The notes: generated from the sequence alone by a model not told the origin. 14,480 nucleotides of DNA from Anaerobutyricum stercoris (GCA_019116455.1 DXBR01000122.1:1-14480), one strand, 5' to 3'; counted from the stretch's first letter, positions 7,070 through 14,281 are shown. Made by a program: numbers and translations.

Positions 7070-8632
7070 ATGATATATTTGTACCAGAATGATAATGAGT
7101 ATGATTATGATGTCAGGGCAATCTCGCTGGCTTTTTTTGAGAGGGAAAAGATTGTTTCCGTAACAGAATCAGAGTTCATCCGTCTGTCTTCCGAAGGGCA
7201 AGGAGAGGAAAATGTACGTTTTCTCTCCCTGATTTATGAAGACAAAAAAATAACGGGACGTCTTTTCGAGCAAAAAGGAAGTAAGGCGGAGCGGGACGTT
7301 TTCTGCGATTACCGTGATCACGAACAGTGCAGAAATGAAGTCTGCCGTTTCCTGTACCGGCTGTTTTCTGATTTCACAGGGAGAACGCTTCCCTGGGGAA
7401 TGCTGACAGGAATTCGTCCGACAAAGATCGTTATGAAATGGATGGAAGAGCTGGAGGCAGCAGAGAACGGAGAGGCAGAGCAGAAACGGCACACCGGGCA
7501 GGCATTGAAAACAGCGGACGGAGACCGGGCCGGGAAAATGCCTGAGACTGTCAGAGTTTCTCTGGAAAAAAGATTCTCAGATACTTATCTGACGGACGGG
7601 CAGAAGGCACGGTTATGTGTGCAGGTAGCTGAGCGGGAAAAGGCATTTCTGGATGCGCATCCTTATGAAGAGGAATACAGTTTGTATATTGGTATTCCGT
7701 TCTGCCCTACCACCTGCCTTTATTGTTCGTTTGCATCCTTTCCGGTGTCAAAGTTCGGAGACCGTATGGAAGGATATATGAAGGCTTTGGGCAAAGAACT
7801 GGCGTACGTATCGCAGGCATGCGCCCATAAAAAGCTCACGTCCGTCTATGTGGGAGGAGGGACGCCGACAGCCCTCACCGAGGACTGCCTGAAGCTTTTG
7901 ATGGAACAGATCCACCGTTTCTTTCCGGTGGAAGAGGCAAGGGAGTTTACTGTGGAAGCGGGACGTCCGGACAGCGTGACTGCCGGGAAGCTCCGGACGC
8001 TCTACGACGCCGGGGTGGGAAGAATCAGCATCAATCCTCAGACCATGCATGATGAGACGCTTCGCCTGATTGGAAGGAATCACACGGTGGAACAGGTAAA
8101 AGAAGCTTACCGTCTTGCAAGAGAGATTGGATTTGATAATATTAATATGGATATGATCACCGGGCTGCCGGGGGAAGACATTTCCCATGTGAAGGAGACG
8201 CTGGAAACGATTTTCCGGATGAAGCCGGAGAGTCTGACGGTACATTCCTTGGCTATCAAGCGGGCGGCTCATCTCAATATAGAGATGGAGCGGTATCAAA
8301 GTCTCGTGAAGGGCAGCACGAATGAAATGCTCCGGGCAGTGGATGAATACTGCGGCAGAATGGGAATGGTTCCTTACTATATGTACCGGCAGAAAAATAT
8401 CCCGGGAAATCTGGAAAACATCGGATACAGTCTTCCGGGAAAAGAATGTTTATATAACATATTGATTATGGAAGAAAAACAGGATATTATATCATGCGGG
8501 GCAGGTGCCTCCACAAAGTATGTGTTTCCGGAGAATAACCGGATTGAACGCACGGAAAATGTAAAGAATATTGAGCATTATGTGAATCGTATTGACGAGA
8601 TGATTGAAAGAAAGAGAAAATATCTGGGATAA
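7070..8632 (+). CDS. hemZ: HemZ-type oxygen-independent coproporphyrinogen III dehydrogenase (radical SAM)
   Basis: This radical SAM enzyme of the HemN/HemZ branch is assigned to oxidative decarboxylation of coproporphyrinogen III, though many heme-less Clostridia carry it and its real substrate there is uncertain. With the start at 7070 the protein has 520 residues. The N-terminal third carries WGMLTGIRPTKI. The 4Fe-4S site is CPTTCLYCSFASFP (C212, C216, C219), and the SAM-binding GGGTPT lies at 262-267. EAGRPDS, INMDMITGLPGE and the HemZ signature YYMYRQKNIPGNLENIGY (about 436-453) follow. I prefer ATG 7070 (sequence MIYLYQND) over GTG 7001, which overlaps the previous gene's stop and has no properly spaced ribosome binding site; a purine-rich AGGGGAAAAG lies at 7052-7061. 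A hydrophilic low-complexity linker at about 128-160 looks expanded. The gene sits between the MBL hydrolase and the HD-GYP gene in the rel operon. Confidence 0.88.
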   Translation: MIYLYQNDNEYDYDVRAISLAFFEREKIVSVTESEFIRLSSEGQGEENVRFLSLIYEDKKITGRLFEQKGSKAERDVFCDYRDHEQCRNEVCRFLYRLFSDFTGRTLPWGMLTGIRPTKIVMKWMEELEAAENGEAEQKRHTGQALKTADGDRAGKMPETVRVSLEKRFSDTYLTDGQKARLCVQVAEREKAFLDAHPYEEEYSLYIGIPFCPTTCLYCSFASFPVSKFGDRMEGYMKALGKELAYVSQACAHKKLTSVYVGGGTPTALTEDCLKLLMEQIHRFFPVEEAREFTVEAGRPDSVTAGKLRTLYDAGVGRISINPQTMHDETLRLIGRNHTVEQVKEAYRLAREIGFDNINMDMITGLPGEDISHVKETLETIFRMKPESLTVHSLAIKRAAHLNIEMERYQSLVKGSTNEMLRAVDEYCGRMGMVPYYMYRQKNIPGNLENIGYSLPGKECLYNILIMEEKQDIISCGAGASTKYVFPENNRIERTENVKNIEHYVNRIDEMIERKRKYLG

Positions 8633-8663
8633 TACAGAAGATATACAAAAAGAGGAAAAGAGA

Positions 8664-9257
8664 ATGGCATACGCTTATGGAGTCCATGACCTGGAAACAC
8701 CGATCCAGGACTCGCTGGGAGAAGCGATTCTCCATGGGATCGTGGTCAGTAATCTGGCCTATTTTGTAGGAAAAGAAATGGACTTGCCGGAAGAAAAATG
8801 TCACAATCTTGCAGTGGCAGGTATGGTTCACGACATAGGGAAGCTTCGGCTTCGTTCCTACGTTTATGAAGAAAAAGGAGCACAACTGAATATTGATGAG
8901 CTTCGATATGTAAGACTTCATCCTACCCTTGGATATGCAATTCTGAAGGAGCACGGGTATGAAGAAGAAGTTTTGACGGCGGTTCTCTATCATCATGAGA
9001 ACGTCGATGGAAGCGGGTATCCTAATAATCTGAAAAATGAAGATATTCCGCTTGGAGCACGTATTTTGAGAGTCTGCGACGCCTTTGGAGCGTTGATCGC
9101 GAACCGGGCGTACCGCAGCGCATTTGATATTGAAACTGCATTATCAATTATGATCGAAGAGATTAAAAATTTTGATATGCGTGTATTTTTAGCTTTTCAG
9201 AAAGTATCCCAGTCCAGCGATATGAAGGAAATGCTTGCCAGTCTGGGAATACAGTAA
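8664..9257 (+). CDS. Stand-alone HD-GYP domain phosphodiesterase
   Basis: The 197-residue protein is almost entirely an HD-GYP domain, the class that hydrolyses cyclic di-GMP (sometimes other cyclic dinucleotides) with a di- or tri-iron centre. Key residues are all visible: H24, the HD pair H56-D57 followed by IGK (K60), H86 in RLHPTLGY, H110-H111, D115-GSGYP (115-120) and D139 in RVCDAFGA. No receiver, PAS or membrane segment precedes it, so its activity is not gated by an obvious attached sensor. ATG 8664 is preferred because AGAGG at 8651-8655 is eight bases upstream; an ATG at 8604 would lie inside the end of hemZ. It lies 31 bases after hemZ and 35 before aspS, hence in the same transcript as rel. 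In many relatives hisS occupies this slot. Substrate specificity is inferred from the motifs alone. Confidence 0.85.
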   Translation: MAYAYGVHDLETPIQDSLGEAILHGIVVSNLAYFVGKEMDLPEEKCHNLAVAGMVHDIGKLRLRSYVYEEKGAQLNIDELRYVRLHPTLGYAILKEHGYEEEVLTAVLYHHENVDGSGYPNNLKNEDIPLGARILRVCDAFGALIANRAYRSAFDIETALSIMIEEIKNFDMRVFLAFQKVSQSSDMKEMLASLGIQ

Positions 9258-9292
9258 TATACACTATAGGAATACAGGAGGAAATAATAATT

Positions 9293-11098
9293 ATGGCTGA
9301 GTCAATGAAAGGCCTGAAACGAACCCACCGTTGTACTGAGGTGACAGCCGCAGATATCGGTACTCAGGTTACGCTGATGGGATGGGTGCAGAAAAGAAGA
9401 AATCTTGGAAGTCTGATTTTTGTGGATTTAAGAGACAGAAGCGGACTGATGCAGTTATATTTTGAAGAGGAAACCATCGGAACCGAAGGGTTTGAAAAGG
9501 CAGGAAGCCTCCGTTCGGAGTTTGTCATTGCTGTGAAAGGAACAGTGGAGAGAAGAAGTGGAGCCGTCAACGAATCTCTGAAAACCGGAGAGCTGGAGAT
9601 TAAGGTGACAGAACTTCGCATTTTGTCCGAATCACAGACTCCGCCGTTTCCGATTGACGCCGATATTACGGTGAAGGATGACCTGCGCCTCAAATACCGG
9701 TATCTGGATCTGCGCAGACCTAACATTCAAAGAAATTTAATGATGCGCAGTAAAATTGCTATGCTCACCAGACAGTTTTTGGCTGAGGAAGGATTTCTTG
9801 AAATCGAGACTCCGATGCTTACAAAGAGTACGCCGGAGGGTGCGAGAGATTATCTGGTTCCAAGCCGGATTCATCCGGGTTGCTTCTATGCTCTTCCGCA
9901 GTCGCCACAGCTTTTCAAACAGCTTCTTATGGTATCGGGCTATGACCGCTATTTCCAACTGGCAAAATGTTTCCGTGACGAGGATCTTCGTGCGGACCGT
10001 CAGCCGGAGTTCACTCAGATCGATATGGAGTTATCCTTCGTGGATGTGGATGATGTTATTGATGTAAACGAGCGTCTTTTGGCATTTTTATTCAAGAAAT
10101 GTCTCGGCGTGGATGTATCTCTGCCAATTCAGAGAATGACCTGGCAGGAAGCCATGGACCGTTTTGGTTCTGACAAACCGGATCTTCGTTTTGGTATGGA
10201 GATCATGGATGTGTCCGAGATGGTAAAAGACTGTGGTTTCGGCGTATTTTCCGGCGCGGTGGCAGACGGCGGTGTGGTTCGTGCTGTCTGCGCGGAAGGT
10301 CTTGGTGACGTGTCCAGCAAAAAAATGAAAAATATTGAGAAGACGGCAAAAGATTATGGCGCAAAAGGACTGGCCTACATTCAGTTGAAATCAGACGGAA
10401 CCATGAAGTGTCCGTTTGCTAAGTTCCTTTCTGAGGAAGAATTGCAGAAGCTCATCGAAGCTGTCGGAGCAAAACAGGGAGACCTGGTTGTCTTTGCGGC
10501 AGATAAGTTCAAAGTGGTCTGCGACGTACTTGGCGCGCTTCGTCTGAAGTTTGCTGATGAGCTTGGTCTTCTGGATAAATTCGACTACAGATTTGTGTGG
10601 ATCACCGAGTTCCCTCTGCTGGAATGGTCTGAGGAGCAGGGCAGATATACAGCTATGCACCATCCGTTTACTATGCCGATGGAAGAGGATCTGGAGTTCA
10701 TTGACACAGATCCGGGCAGAGTGCGTGCCAAAGCTTACGATATTGTTCTGAACGGAACGGAACTTGGCGGCGGCAGTGTCAGAATTCATCAGGACGACAT
10801 TCAGGAGAAAATGTTTGAATGTCTGGGATTCACCAAAGAGCAGGCGCACGAGAGATTTGGATTCCTTCTGGAAGCTTTCAAATACGGTGTGCCGCCACAC
10901 GCAGGACTTGCCTACGGACTGGATCGTCTTGTGATGCTTATGACCGGAGAGGATTCGATTCGTGATGTGATCGCTTTCCCGAAGGTGAAAGATGCTTCCT
11001 GTCTCATGACCAACGCTCCGGACGTGGTGGATGACAAGCAGCTGGAAGAACTGCACATCGCTGTTACCGAAGAAGAAAAAGAACAGACAGCAGAATAA
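9293..11098 (+). CDS. aspS: Aspartyl-tRNA synthetase
   Basis: The 601-residue class II synthetase charges tRNA-Asp with aspartate in the cytoplasm. The N-terminal OB-fold anticodon-binding domain includes LMGWVQKRRNLGSLIFVDLRDRSG (28-51). The catalytic core shows RYLDLRRP (136-143), motif 1-type TPMLTKSTPEGARDYLVPSR, motif 2 FRDEDLRADRQPEFTQID (227-244) and motif 3 GLAYGLDRLVMLMTG (538-552). The bacterial GAD insertion domain spans about 300-430, so length and order match the bacterial-type enzyme. L38 after the RRN stretch matches the residue of discriminating enzymes such as that of E. coli, rather than the His reported in a non-discriminating homologue; this is a weak pointer that it charges only tRNA-Asp. 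AGGAGG at 9276-9281 supports the start. It is the last gene of the rel operon, closed by the hairpin at 11128-11186. No T-box leader is visible in the 35-base gap upstream. Confidence 0.97.
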   Translation: MAESMKGLKRTHRCTEVTAADIGTQVTLMGWVQKRRNLGSLIFVDLRDRSGLMQLYFEEETIGTEGFEKAGSLRSEFVIAVKGTVERRSGAVNESLKTGELEIKVTELRILSESQTPPFPIDADITVKDDLRLKYRYLDLRRPNIQRNLMMRSKIAMLTRQFLAEEGFLEIETPMLTKSTPEGARDYLVPSRIHPGCFYALPQSPQLFKQLLMVSGYDRYFQLAKCFRDEDLRADRQPEFTQIDMELSFVDVDDVIDVNERLLAFLFKKCLGVDVSLPIQRMTWQEAMDRFGSDKPDLRFGMEIMDVSEMVKDCGFGVFSGAVADGGVVRAVCAEGLGDVSSKKMKNIEKTAKDYGAKGLAYIQLKSDGTMKCPFAKFLSEEELQKLIEAVGAKQGDLVVFAADKFKVVCDVLGALRLKFADELGLLDKFDYRFVWITEFPLLEWSEEQGRYTAMHHPFTMPMEEDLEFIDTDPGRVRAKAYDIVLNGTELGGGSVRIHQDDIQEKMFECLGFTKEQAHERFGFLLEAFKYGVPPHAGLAYGLDRLVMLMTGEDSIRDVIAFPKVKDASCLMTNAPDVVDDKQLEELHIAVTEEEKEQTAE

Positions 11099-11127
11099 AA
11101 GAGCGCTGAAAAGAAATATATAGAAGG

Positions 11128-11186
11128 AGCGGTTTTTTTCCGAAATGATATGCTCACTGTCGGAAGGAGACCGCTTTTTCTTTTTG
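11128..11186 (+). terminator. Rho-independent terminator after aspS
   Basis: Two stacked stems, AGCGGT 11128-11133 with ACCGCT 11170-11175 and TTCCGA 11138-11143 with TCGGAA 11160-11165, are separated by an internal loop of T versus GGAG. A T-rich tail runs from 11175 to 11186. It ends the rel-to-aspS transcript. Confidence 0.75.
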
Positions 11187-11532
11187 ATGGACTGGCTGAC
11201 GATGCATTTTGTAAGTTGTTTATAGCAGGAAGATTATATAATAATCAAAAATGCACAAATATATTTACAAATGTAAAAATAAATATCTAATTAAAAGAAA
11301 AAACACTAAATATTTAAGTAAAAATTGAAAGAAAGTAAAAATAATTCCTTGTTTTTGTTGACAAGCACAAAGCTATCCGATATAATTTAAGAAAAATAAG
11401 AGATTCTCTTAGGAAATGGTACATGTTTATCAAAAGTATGGTATACTGATTGCAGCAATATTTCCGACGGGGCAGATGGGGATTTTGAAAAAGAGATCTT
11501 CTGTTCCGCCGCACAAAGAAAGGTGGATTAAC
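11187..11532. other. AT-rich intergenic region upstream of the transketolase operon
   Basis: This gap of about 346 bases is very AT-rich up to the promoter at 11358. It contains an 8-base inverted repeat TGCATTTT (11203-11210) / AAAATGCA (11247-11254) and many short AT palindromes such as 11264-11277, which may act as an upstream promoter element or simply reflect composition. After the promoter comes a leader of about 140 bases. A frame open from ATG 11416 into the transketolase gene is in phase but lacks a ribosome binding site. Confidence 0.5.
11358..11386 (+). promoter_or_regulatory. Perfect-consensus sigma-A promoter of the transketolase operon
   Basis: TTGACA (11358-11363), exactly 17 bases, then TATAAT (11381-11386) match the sigma-A consensus at all twelve positions. 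A second possible start is the extended -10 TGGTATACT (11439-11447), with a poor -35. The predicted start is near 11393, giving a leader of about 140 bases before the gene. Confidence 0.85.
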
Positions 11533-12363
11533 ATGAATGAGCTTCAGCTGAAAAAGACGGCCAACGAGATCCGTAAGGGGATTATAACAGCGGTCTATAA
11601 TGCAAAGGCAGGGCATCCGGGCGGTTCCCTCTCTGCCGCAGAGATGTTCACATATCTTTATTTTGAGGAGCTGAATGTGGACCCGGCCAATCCGGATGAT
11701 CCGGACAGAGACCGTTTTGTCCTTTCCAAAGGACATACTGCGCCGGGATTATATGCTGCTCTGGCGTACAGAGGATTTTTCCCGGTGGAAGATTTGAAGA
11801 CACTTCGTCATCTGGGTTCTTATCTGCAGGGACATCCGTGCATGCAGCATATTCCTGGTGTTGACATGTCCTCGGGTTCTCTTGGCCAGGGAATTTCTGC
11901 GGCAGTGGGCATGGCGCTTTCTGCCAAGATTCGCGGCAAAGACTATCGTACGTATACTCTGCTTGGTGACGGAGAGATTCAGGAAGGCCAGGTATGGGAA
12001 GCGGCGATGTTTGCAGGAGCTAAAAAACTTGATAATCTGGTCGTTATTGTAGATAACAACGGTCTTCAGATTGATGGAAAAATTGAAGATGTCAACTCTC
12101 CGTATCCGATTGACGAGAAGTTCAAAGCATTTAATTTCCATGTGATTAATATTGATGGTCATGATTTTGGACAGATTGCTGAAGCATTTGAAGAGGCGCG
12201 CGGTACAAAAGGATGTCCGACAGCAATTATCATGAAAACCATCAAGGGCAAAGGAGTTTCCTATATGGAGAATCAGGCCGGCTGGCATGGCAAGGCTCCG
12301 AATGAAGAAGAATATAAGATTGCGATGGAAGATTTGGAAAAGGCAGGTGCAGCATTATGTTAG
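11533..12363 (+). CDS. tkt: Transketolase, N-terminal (TPP-binding) subunit
   Basis: The 276-residue product is the thiamine-diphosphate half of a split transketolase, which moves two-carbon ketol units between pentose, hexose and triose phosphates in the non-oxidative pentose phosphate pathway. Visible marks are AGHPGGSLSAAEM (H28), SKGHTAPGLYAAL (H68), SSGSLGQGIS at 113-121 and the metal/TPP motif GDGEIQEGQVWEA (145-157) ending at DNN (174-176). H251 in AGWHGKAPN is where full-length enzymes carry a conserved His. The start is ATG 11533, supported by AAAGGTGG at 11518-11525; the in-phase ATG at 11416 has no such site. The C-terminal half is encoded next door with a 7-base overlap. A split enzyme is usual in Clostridia and Archaea, so this is not a broken gene. 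The two products should form a mixed tetramer. Confidence 0.93.
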   Translation: MNELQLKKTANEIRKGIITAVYNAKAGHPGGSLSAAEMFTYLYFEELNVDPANPDDPDRDRFVLSKGHTAPGLYAALAYRGFFPVEDLKTLRHLGSYLQGHPCMQHIPGVDMSSGSLGQGISAAVGMALSAKIRGKDYRTYTLLGDGEIQEGQVWEAAMFAGAKKLDNLVVIVDNNGLQIDGKIEDVNSPYPIDEKFKAFNFHVINIDGHDFGQIAEAFEEARGTKGCPTAIIMKTIKGKGVSYMENQAGWHGKAPNEEEYKIAMEDLEKAGAALC

Positions 12364-13298
12364 AGGGAAAGAAGATTGCAACCCGTGAAAGTTATGGTAA
12401 TGCGCTGGTGGAACTGGGCAAGGTCAATGACCGGGTCGTGGTACTGGACGCCGATTTAGCAGGAGCTACAAAGACCGGAACATTTAAAAAAGCATTTCCT
12501 GAGCGATTTTTTGACTGCGGTATTGCAGAAGGCAATATGGCAGGTATTGCGGCAGGTCTGGCTGCCACAGGCATGATACCTTTTATGAGCAGTTTTGCTA
12601 TGTTTGCGGCAGGACGTGCCTACGAACAGATTCGCAACTCCATCGGATATCCGCATCTTAATGTTAAGATTGGCGCTACCCACGCGGGAATCTCTGTGGG
12701 TGAAGATGGAGCAACTCATCAGTGTAACGAAGATATCGCGCTTATGAGAACGATTCCTGGCATGGTTGTGATTTCCCCGTCTGATGATGTTGAGGCAAGA
12801 GCGGCAGTCGCAGCGGCAGCAGAGTATGAAGGACCTGTTTATCTGCGGTTTGGCCGTCTGGCAGCGCCGGTCATCAATGATAATCCGGATTACAAGTTTG
12901 AGATGGGCAAAGGCATTGTTTTAAAAGAAGGCAAGGACGTGACTCTCGTAGCCACCGGTCTTATGGTGGGCTACACCCTGGAAGCGGCTGAGATGCTGGA
13001 AAAAGACGGTATCAGCGCTAAGGTAATCAACATTCATACTATCAAGCCTCTTGATGAAGAGCTCATTGTATCCGCGGCGAAAGAAACCGGCAAGATTGTA
13101 ACGATTGAGGAACATTCTATCATCGGCGGTTTGGGCGGAGCGGTCTGCGAAGCACTGTCCGAGAAATATCCGGTTCCGGTAAAACGAATCGGTGTTCACG
13201 ATGAATATGGTCAGTCAGGACCGGCAGTGGAACTTCTGCATCATTATAAACTGGATGCGGAAGGTATCTACGGCCAGATCAAAGAGTTCCTTAAATAA
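12357..13298 (+). CDS. tkt: Transketolase, C-terminal (pyrimidine-binding) subunit
   Basis: The 313-residue partner holds the pyrimidine-binding and C-terminal domains of transketolase. The catalytic glutamate that activates thiamine diphosphate is E58 in FDCGIAEGNMAG. GATHAGISVGEDGATHQCNEDIALMR (106-131) supplies the conserved substrate-site residues H109 and H121. The C-terminal domain runs from about 190 (DVTLVATGLMVGYTLEAAEML, then IEEHSIIGGLGGAVCEAL). The ATG overlaps the end of the first subunit by seven bases, with AGGTG just upstream, so translational coupling would keep the two chains balanced. Active enzyme needs both halves because the cofactor sits between them. The related split DXP synthase or pyruvate dehydrogenase E1 proteins are less likely given the match to the split transketolase pattern. 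Confidence 0.93.
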   Translation: MLEGKKIATRESYGNALVELGKVNDRVVVLDADLAGATKTGTFKKAFPERFFDCGIAEGNMAGIAAGLAATGMIPFMSSFAMFAAGRAYEQIRNSIGYPHLNVKIGATHAGISVGEDGATHQCNEDIALMRTIPGMVVISPSDDVEARAAVAAAAEYEGPVYLRFGRLAAPVINDNPDYKFEMGKGIVLKEGKDVTLVATGLMVGYTLEAAEMLEKDGISAKVINIHTIKPLDEELIVSAAKETGKIVTIEEHSIIGGLGGAVCEALSEKYPVPVKRIGVHDEYGQSGPAVELLHHYKLDAEGIYGQIKEFLK

Positions 13299-13336
13299 AT
13301 AATAATTTTTCCTGCAAGTTAGGTCTGTGGAATCAG

Positions 13337-13394
13337 GAAGGAGGAAGAAGCCGCCGGCGTAGCTGTGCTCCGGCAGCGGCTTCAGAAGATAAAT
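13337..13394 (+). promoter_or_regulatory. Shine-Dalgarno, hairpin and spacer before rpiB
   Basis: The only strong ribosome binding sequence, AAGGAGG (about 13338-13344), lies some 50 bases before the rpiB ATG. The hairpin formed by GAAGCCGC (13347-13354) and GCGGCTTC (13376-13383), with extra CGG/CCG pairing inside, fills the space. When it folds, the binding sequence would come within about 13 unpaired bases of the start codon. A weaker AGAAG at 13384-13388 could also serve as a site. No T-run follows the hairpin, so it is not an intrinsic terminator. Confidence 0.55.
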
Positions 13395-13835
13395 ATGAAA
13401 ATAGGGATTGGCAATGATCATGCAGCTTTGGAAATGAAGCTGCAGATCAAAGAATTTCTGGAAGAAATGGGACATGAAGTGGTGGATTATGGAACCCACA
13501 CCTCTGAGAGCTGCGATTACCCTGTGTACGGGGCGAAAGTGGCAAAAGCGGTAGCATCCGGGGAAGTGGAACAGGGTATTCTTATCTGTGGAACAGGTGT
13601 CGGTATCTCTCTGGCTGCCAACAAGGTGAAAGGAATCCGCTGCGTTGTGTGCAGCGAACCATATACAGCCAAACTGTCCAAACAGCATAATAACTCTAAT
13701 ATCCTCGCTTTCGGCGCCCGTGTTATCGGTATCGAGATGGCCAAGATGATCGTCACAGAATGGCTGAATGCAGAATTTCTGGGCGGCAGACACCAGGAAC
13801 GTGTGGATATGATCATGGCTCTGGAAGAAGAATAA
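13395..13835 (+). CDS. rpiB: Ribose 5-phosphate isomerase B (RpiB/LacAB family)
   Basis: The 146-residue enzyme interconverts ribose 5-phosphate and ribulose 5-phosphate, feeding the transketolase made by the two preceding genes. GNDHAALEMK (D8, H9), CGTGVGISLAANK with catalytic C65, SEPYTAKLSKQHNNSNILAFGAR with H98, and GGRHQERV (R132, H133, R136) form the typical RpiB active site and phosphate-binding residues. Length is normal for the family. ATG 13395 gives the standard MKIGIGNDHA start; an in-frame GTG at 13365 would sit inside the loop of the upstream hairpin and is unlikely. Related LacA/LacB or allose 6-phosphate isomerases share the fold, but the neighbouring transketolase favours the pentose phosphate role. 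Confidence 0.93.
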   Translation: MKIGIGNDHAALEMKLQIKEFLEEMGHEVVDYGTHTSESCDYPVYGAKVAKAVASGEVEQGILICGTGVGISLAANKVKGIRCVVCSEPYTAKLSKQHNNSNILAFGARVIGIEMAKMIVTEWLNAEFLGGRHQERVDMIMALEEE

Positions 13836-13842
13836 CAATAGA

Positions 13843-13862
13843 ATACCGGCAAAAACTGGTAT
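13843..13862 (+). terminator. Weak hairpin after rpiB
   Basis: Arms 13843-13849 and 13856-13862 pair over seven positions, one of them G-U, around a six-base loop rich in A. They are followed by GTTATTTTATAT, a broken T-run. It may be a weak terminator or an RNA 3' end stabiliser ahead of the stronger one at 13911-13972. Confidence 0.45.
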
Positions 13863-13910
13863 GTTATTTTATATCACTATATTACGCATGTAAATTGTGT
13901 ATACAGAATG

Positions 13911-13972
13911 AAAAGCTGTCACTGCGAATACGGCATCGGAGCTGATGCCGGTATTTGCGGGGCGGCTTTTTT
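13911..13972 (+). terminator. Rho-independent terminator of the transketolase-rpiB operon
   Basis: GGCATC (13932-13937) pairs with GATGCC (13944-13949) as the inner stem. It extends outward through imperfect pairing of GCGAATAC with GTATTTGC and then AAAAGC (13911-13916) with GGCTTTT, ending in six T residues at 13967-13972. This is the clearest stop before the tandem promoter region. Confidence 0.75.
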
Positions 13973-14051
13973 ATAATCCGTAAACAAAGAGATTATGTGT
14001 CGCTTGGGCAAGTTGGATTTAAGGAAAATGACTAAGTTTTTTGCATTAAAT

Positions 14052-14069
14052 AAATAATTGGAATTATTT
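14052..14069. repeat. Perfect AT inverted repeat upstream of promoter P1
   Basis: AAATAATT (14052-14059), GG, AATTATTT (14062-14069) is a perfect 8-base inverted repeat ending 11 bases before the -35 of the first promoter. It could be part of an UP element or a protein site. Confidence 0.5.
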
Positions 14070-14080
14070 GAAAATTTTGC

Positions 14081-14109
14081 TTGACAGATAATATGTGTCG
14101 TGATAGTAT
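14081..14109 (+). promoter_or_regulatory. Tandem promoter P1
   Basis: TTGACA (14081-14086), a 17-base spacer and TAGTAT (14104-14109). The sequence after it (ATACAAGCTGC) resembles that after P2 and P3, suggesting a shared initiation context. Confidence 0.75.
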
Positions 14110-14172
14110 ATACAAGCTGCATCGCTGAGGCACTTTGTTTGAAAGAAAAATCAAACAAAAAGAAAAAAATCC

Positions 14173-14201
14173 TTGACAGGATTTAAGTGTTGTGGTAAAA
14201 T
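14173..14201 (+). promoter_or_regulatory. Tandem promoter P2
   Basis: TTGACA (14173-14178), 17 bases, TAAAAT (14196-14201), with an A-rich tract at 14142-14169 immediately upstream that would serve as an UP element. Confidence 0.8.
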
Positions 14202-14281
14202 ACAAAAGTTGCTTGAGAAAAAGAAAAGCTTTCAAATGAATCACATGAATGTTTCTTTTGAAAATAAAAAGAAAAAAGTTC

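Noticed and set aside
9258..9292. T-box leader controlling aspS
   Set aside because: The gap is only 35 bases and has no T-box sequence or terminator stem.
10391..11056. - strand open frame of 221 codons opposite aspS
   Set aside because: Antisense of a conserved synthetase; no motifs and no ribosome binding site.
11416..11532. N-terminal extension of the transketolase subunit from ATG 11416
   Set aside because: No ribosome binding site, it overlaps the possible second promoter, and the extra residues lack similarity to transketolase starts.
11533..13298. Transketolase as a frameshifted, broken gene
   Set aside because: Both halves start and stop properly with a coupled 7-base overlap and complete domains; split transketolase is normal in Clostridia.
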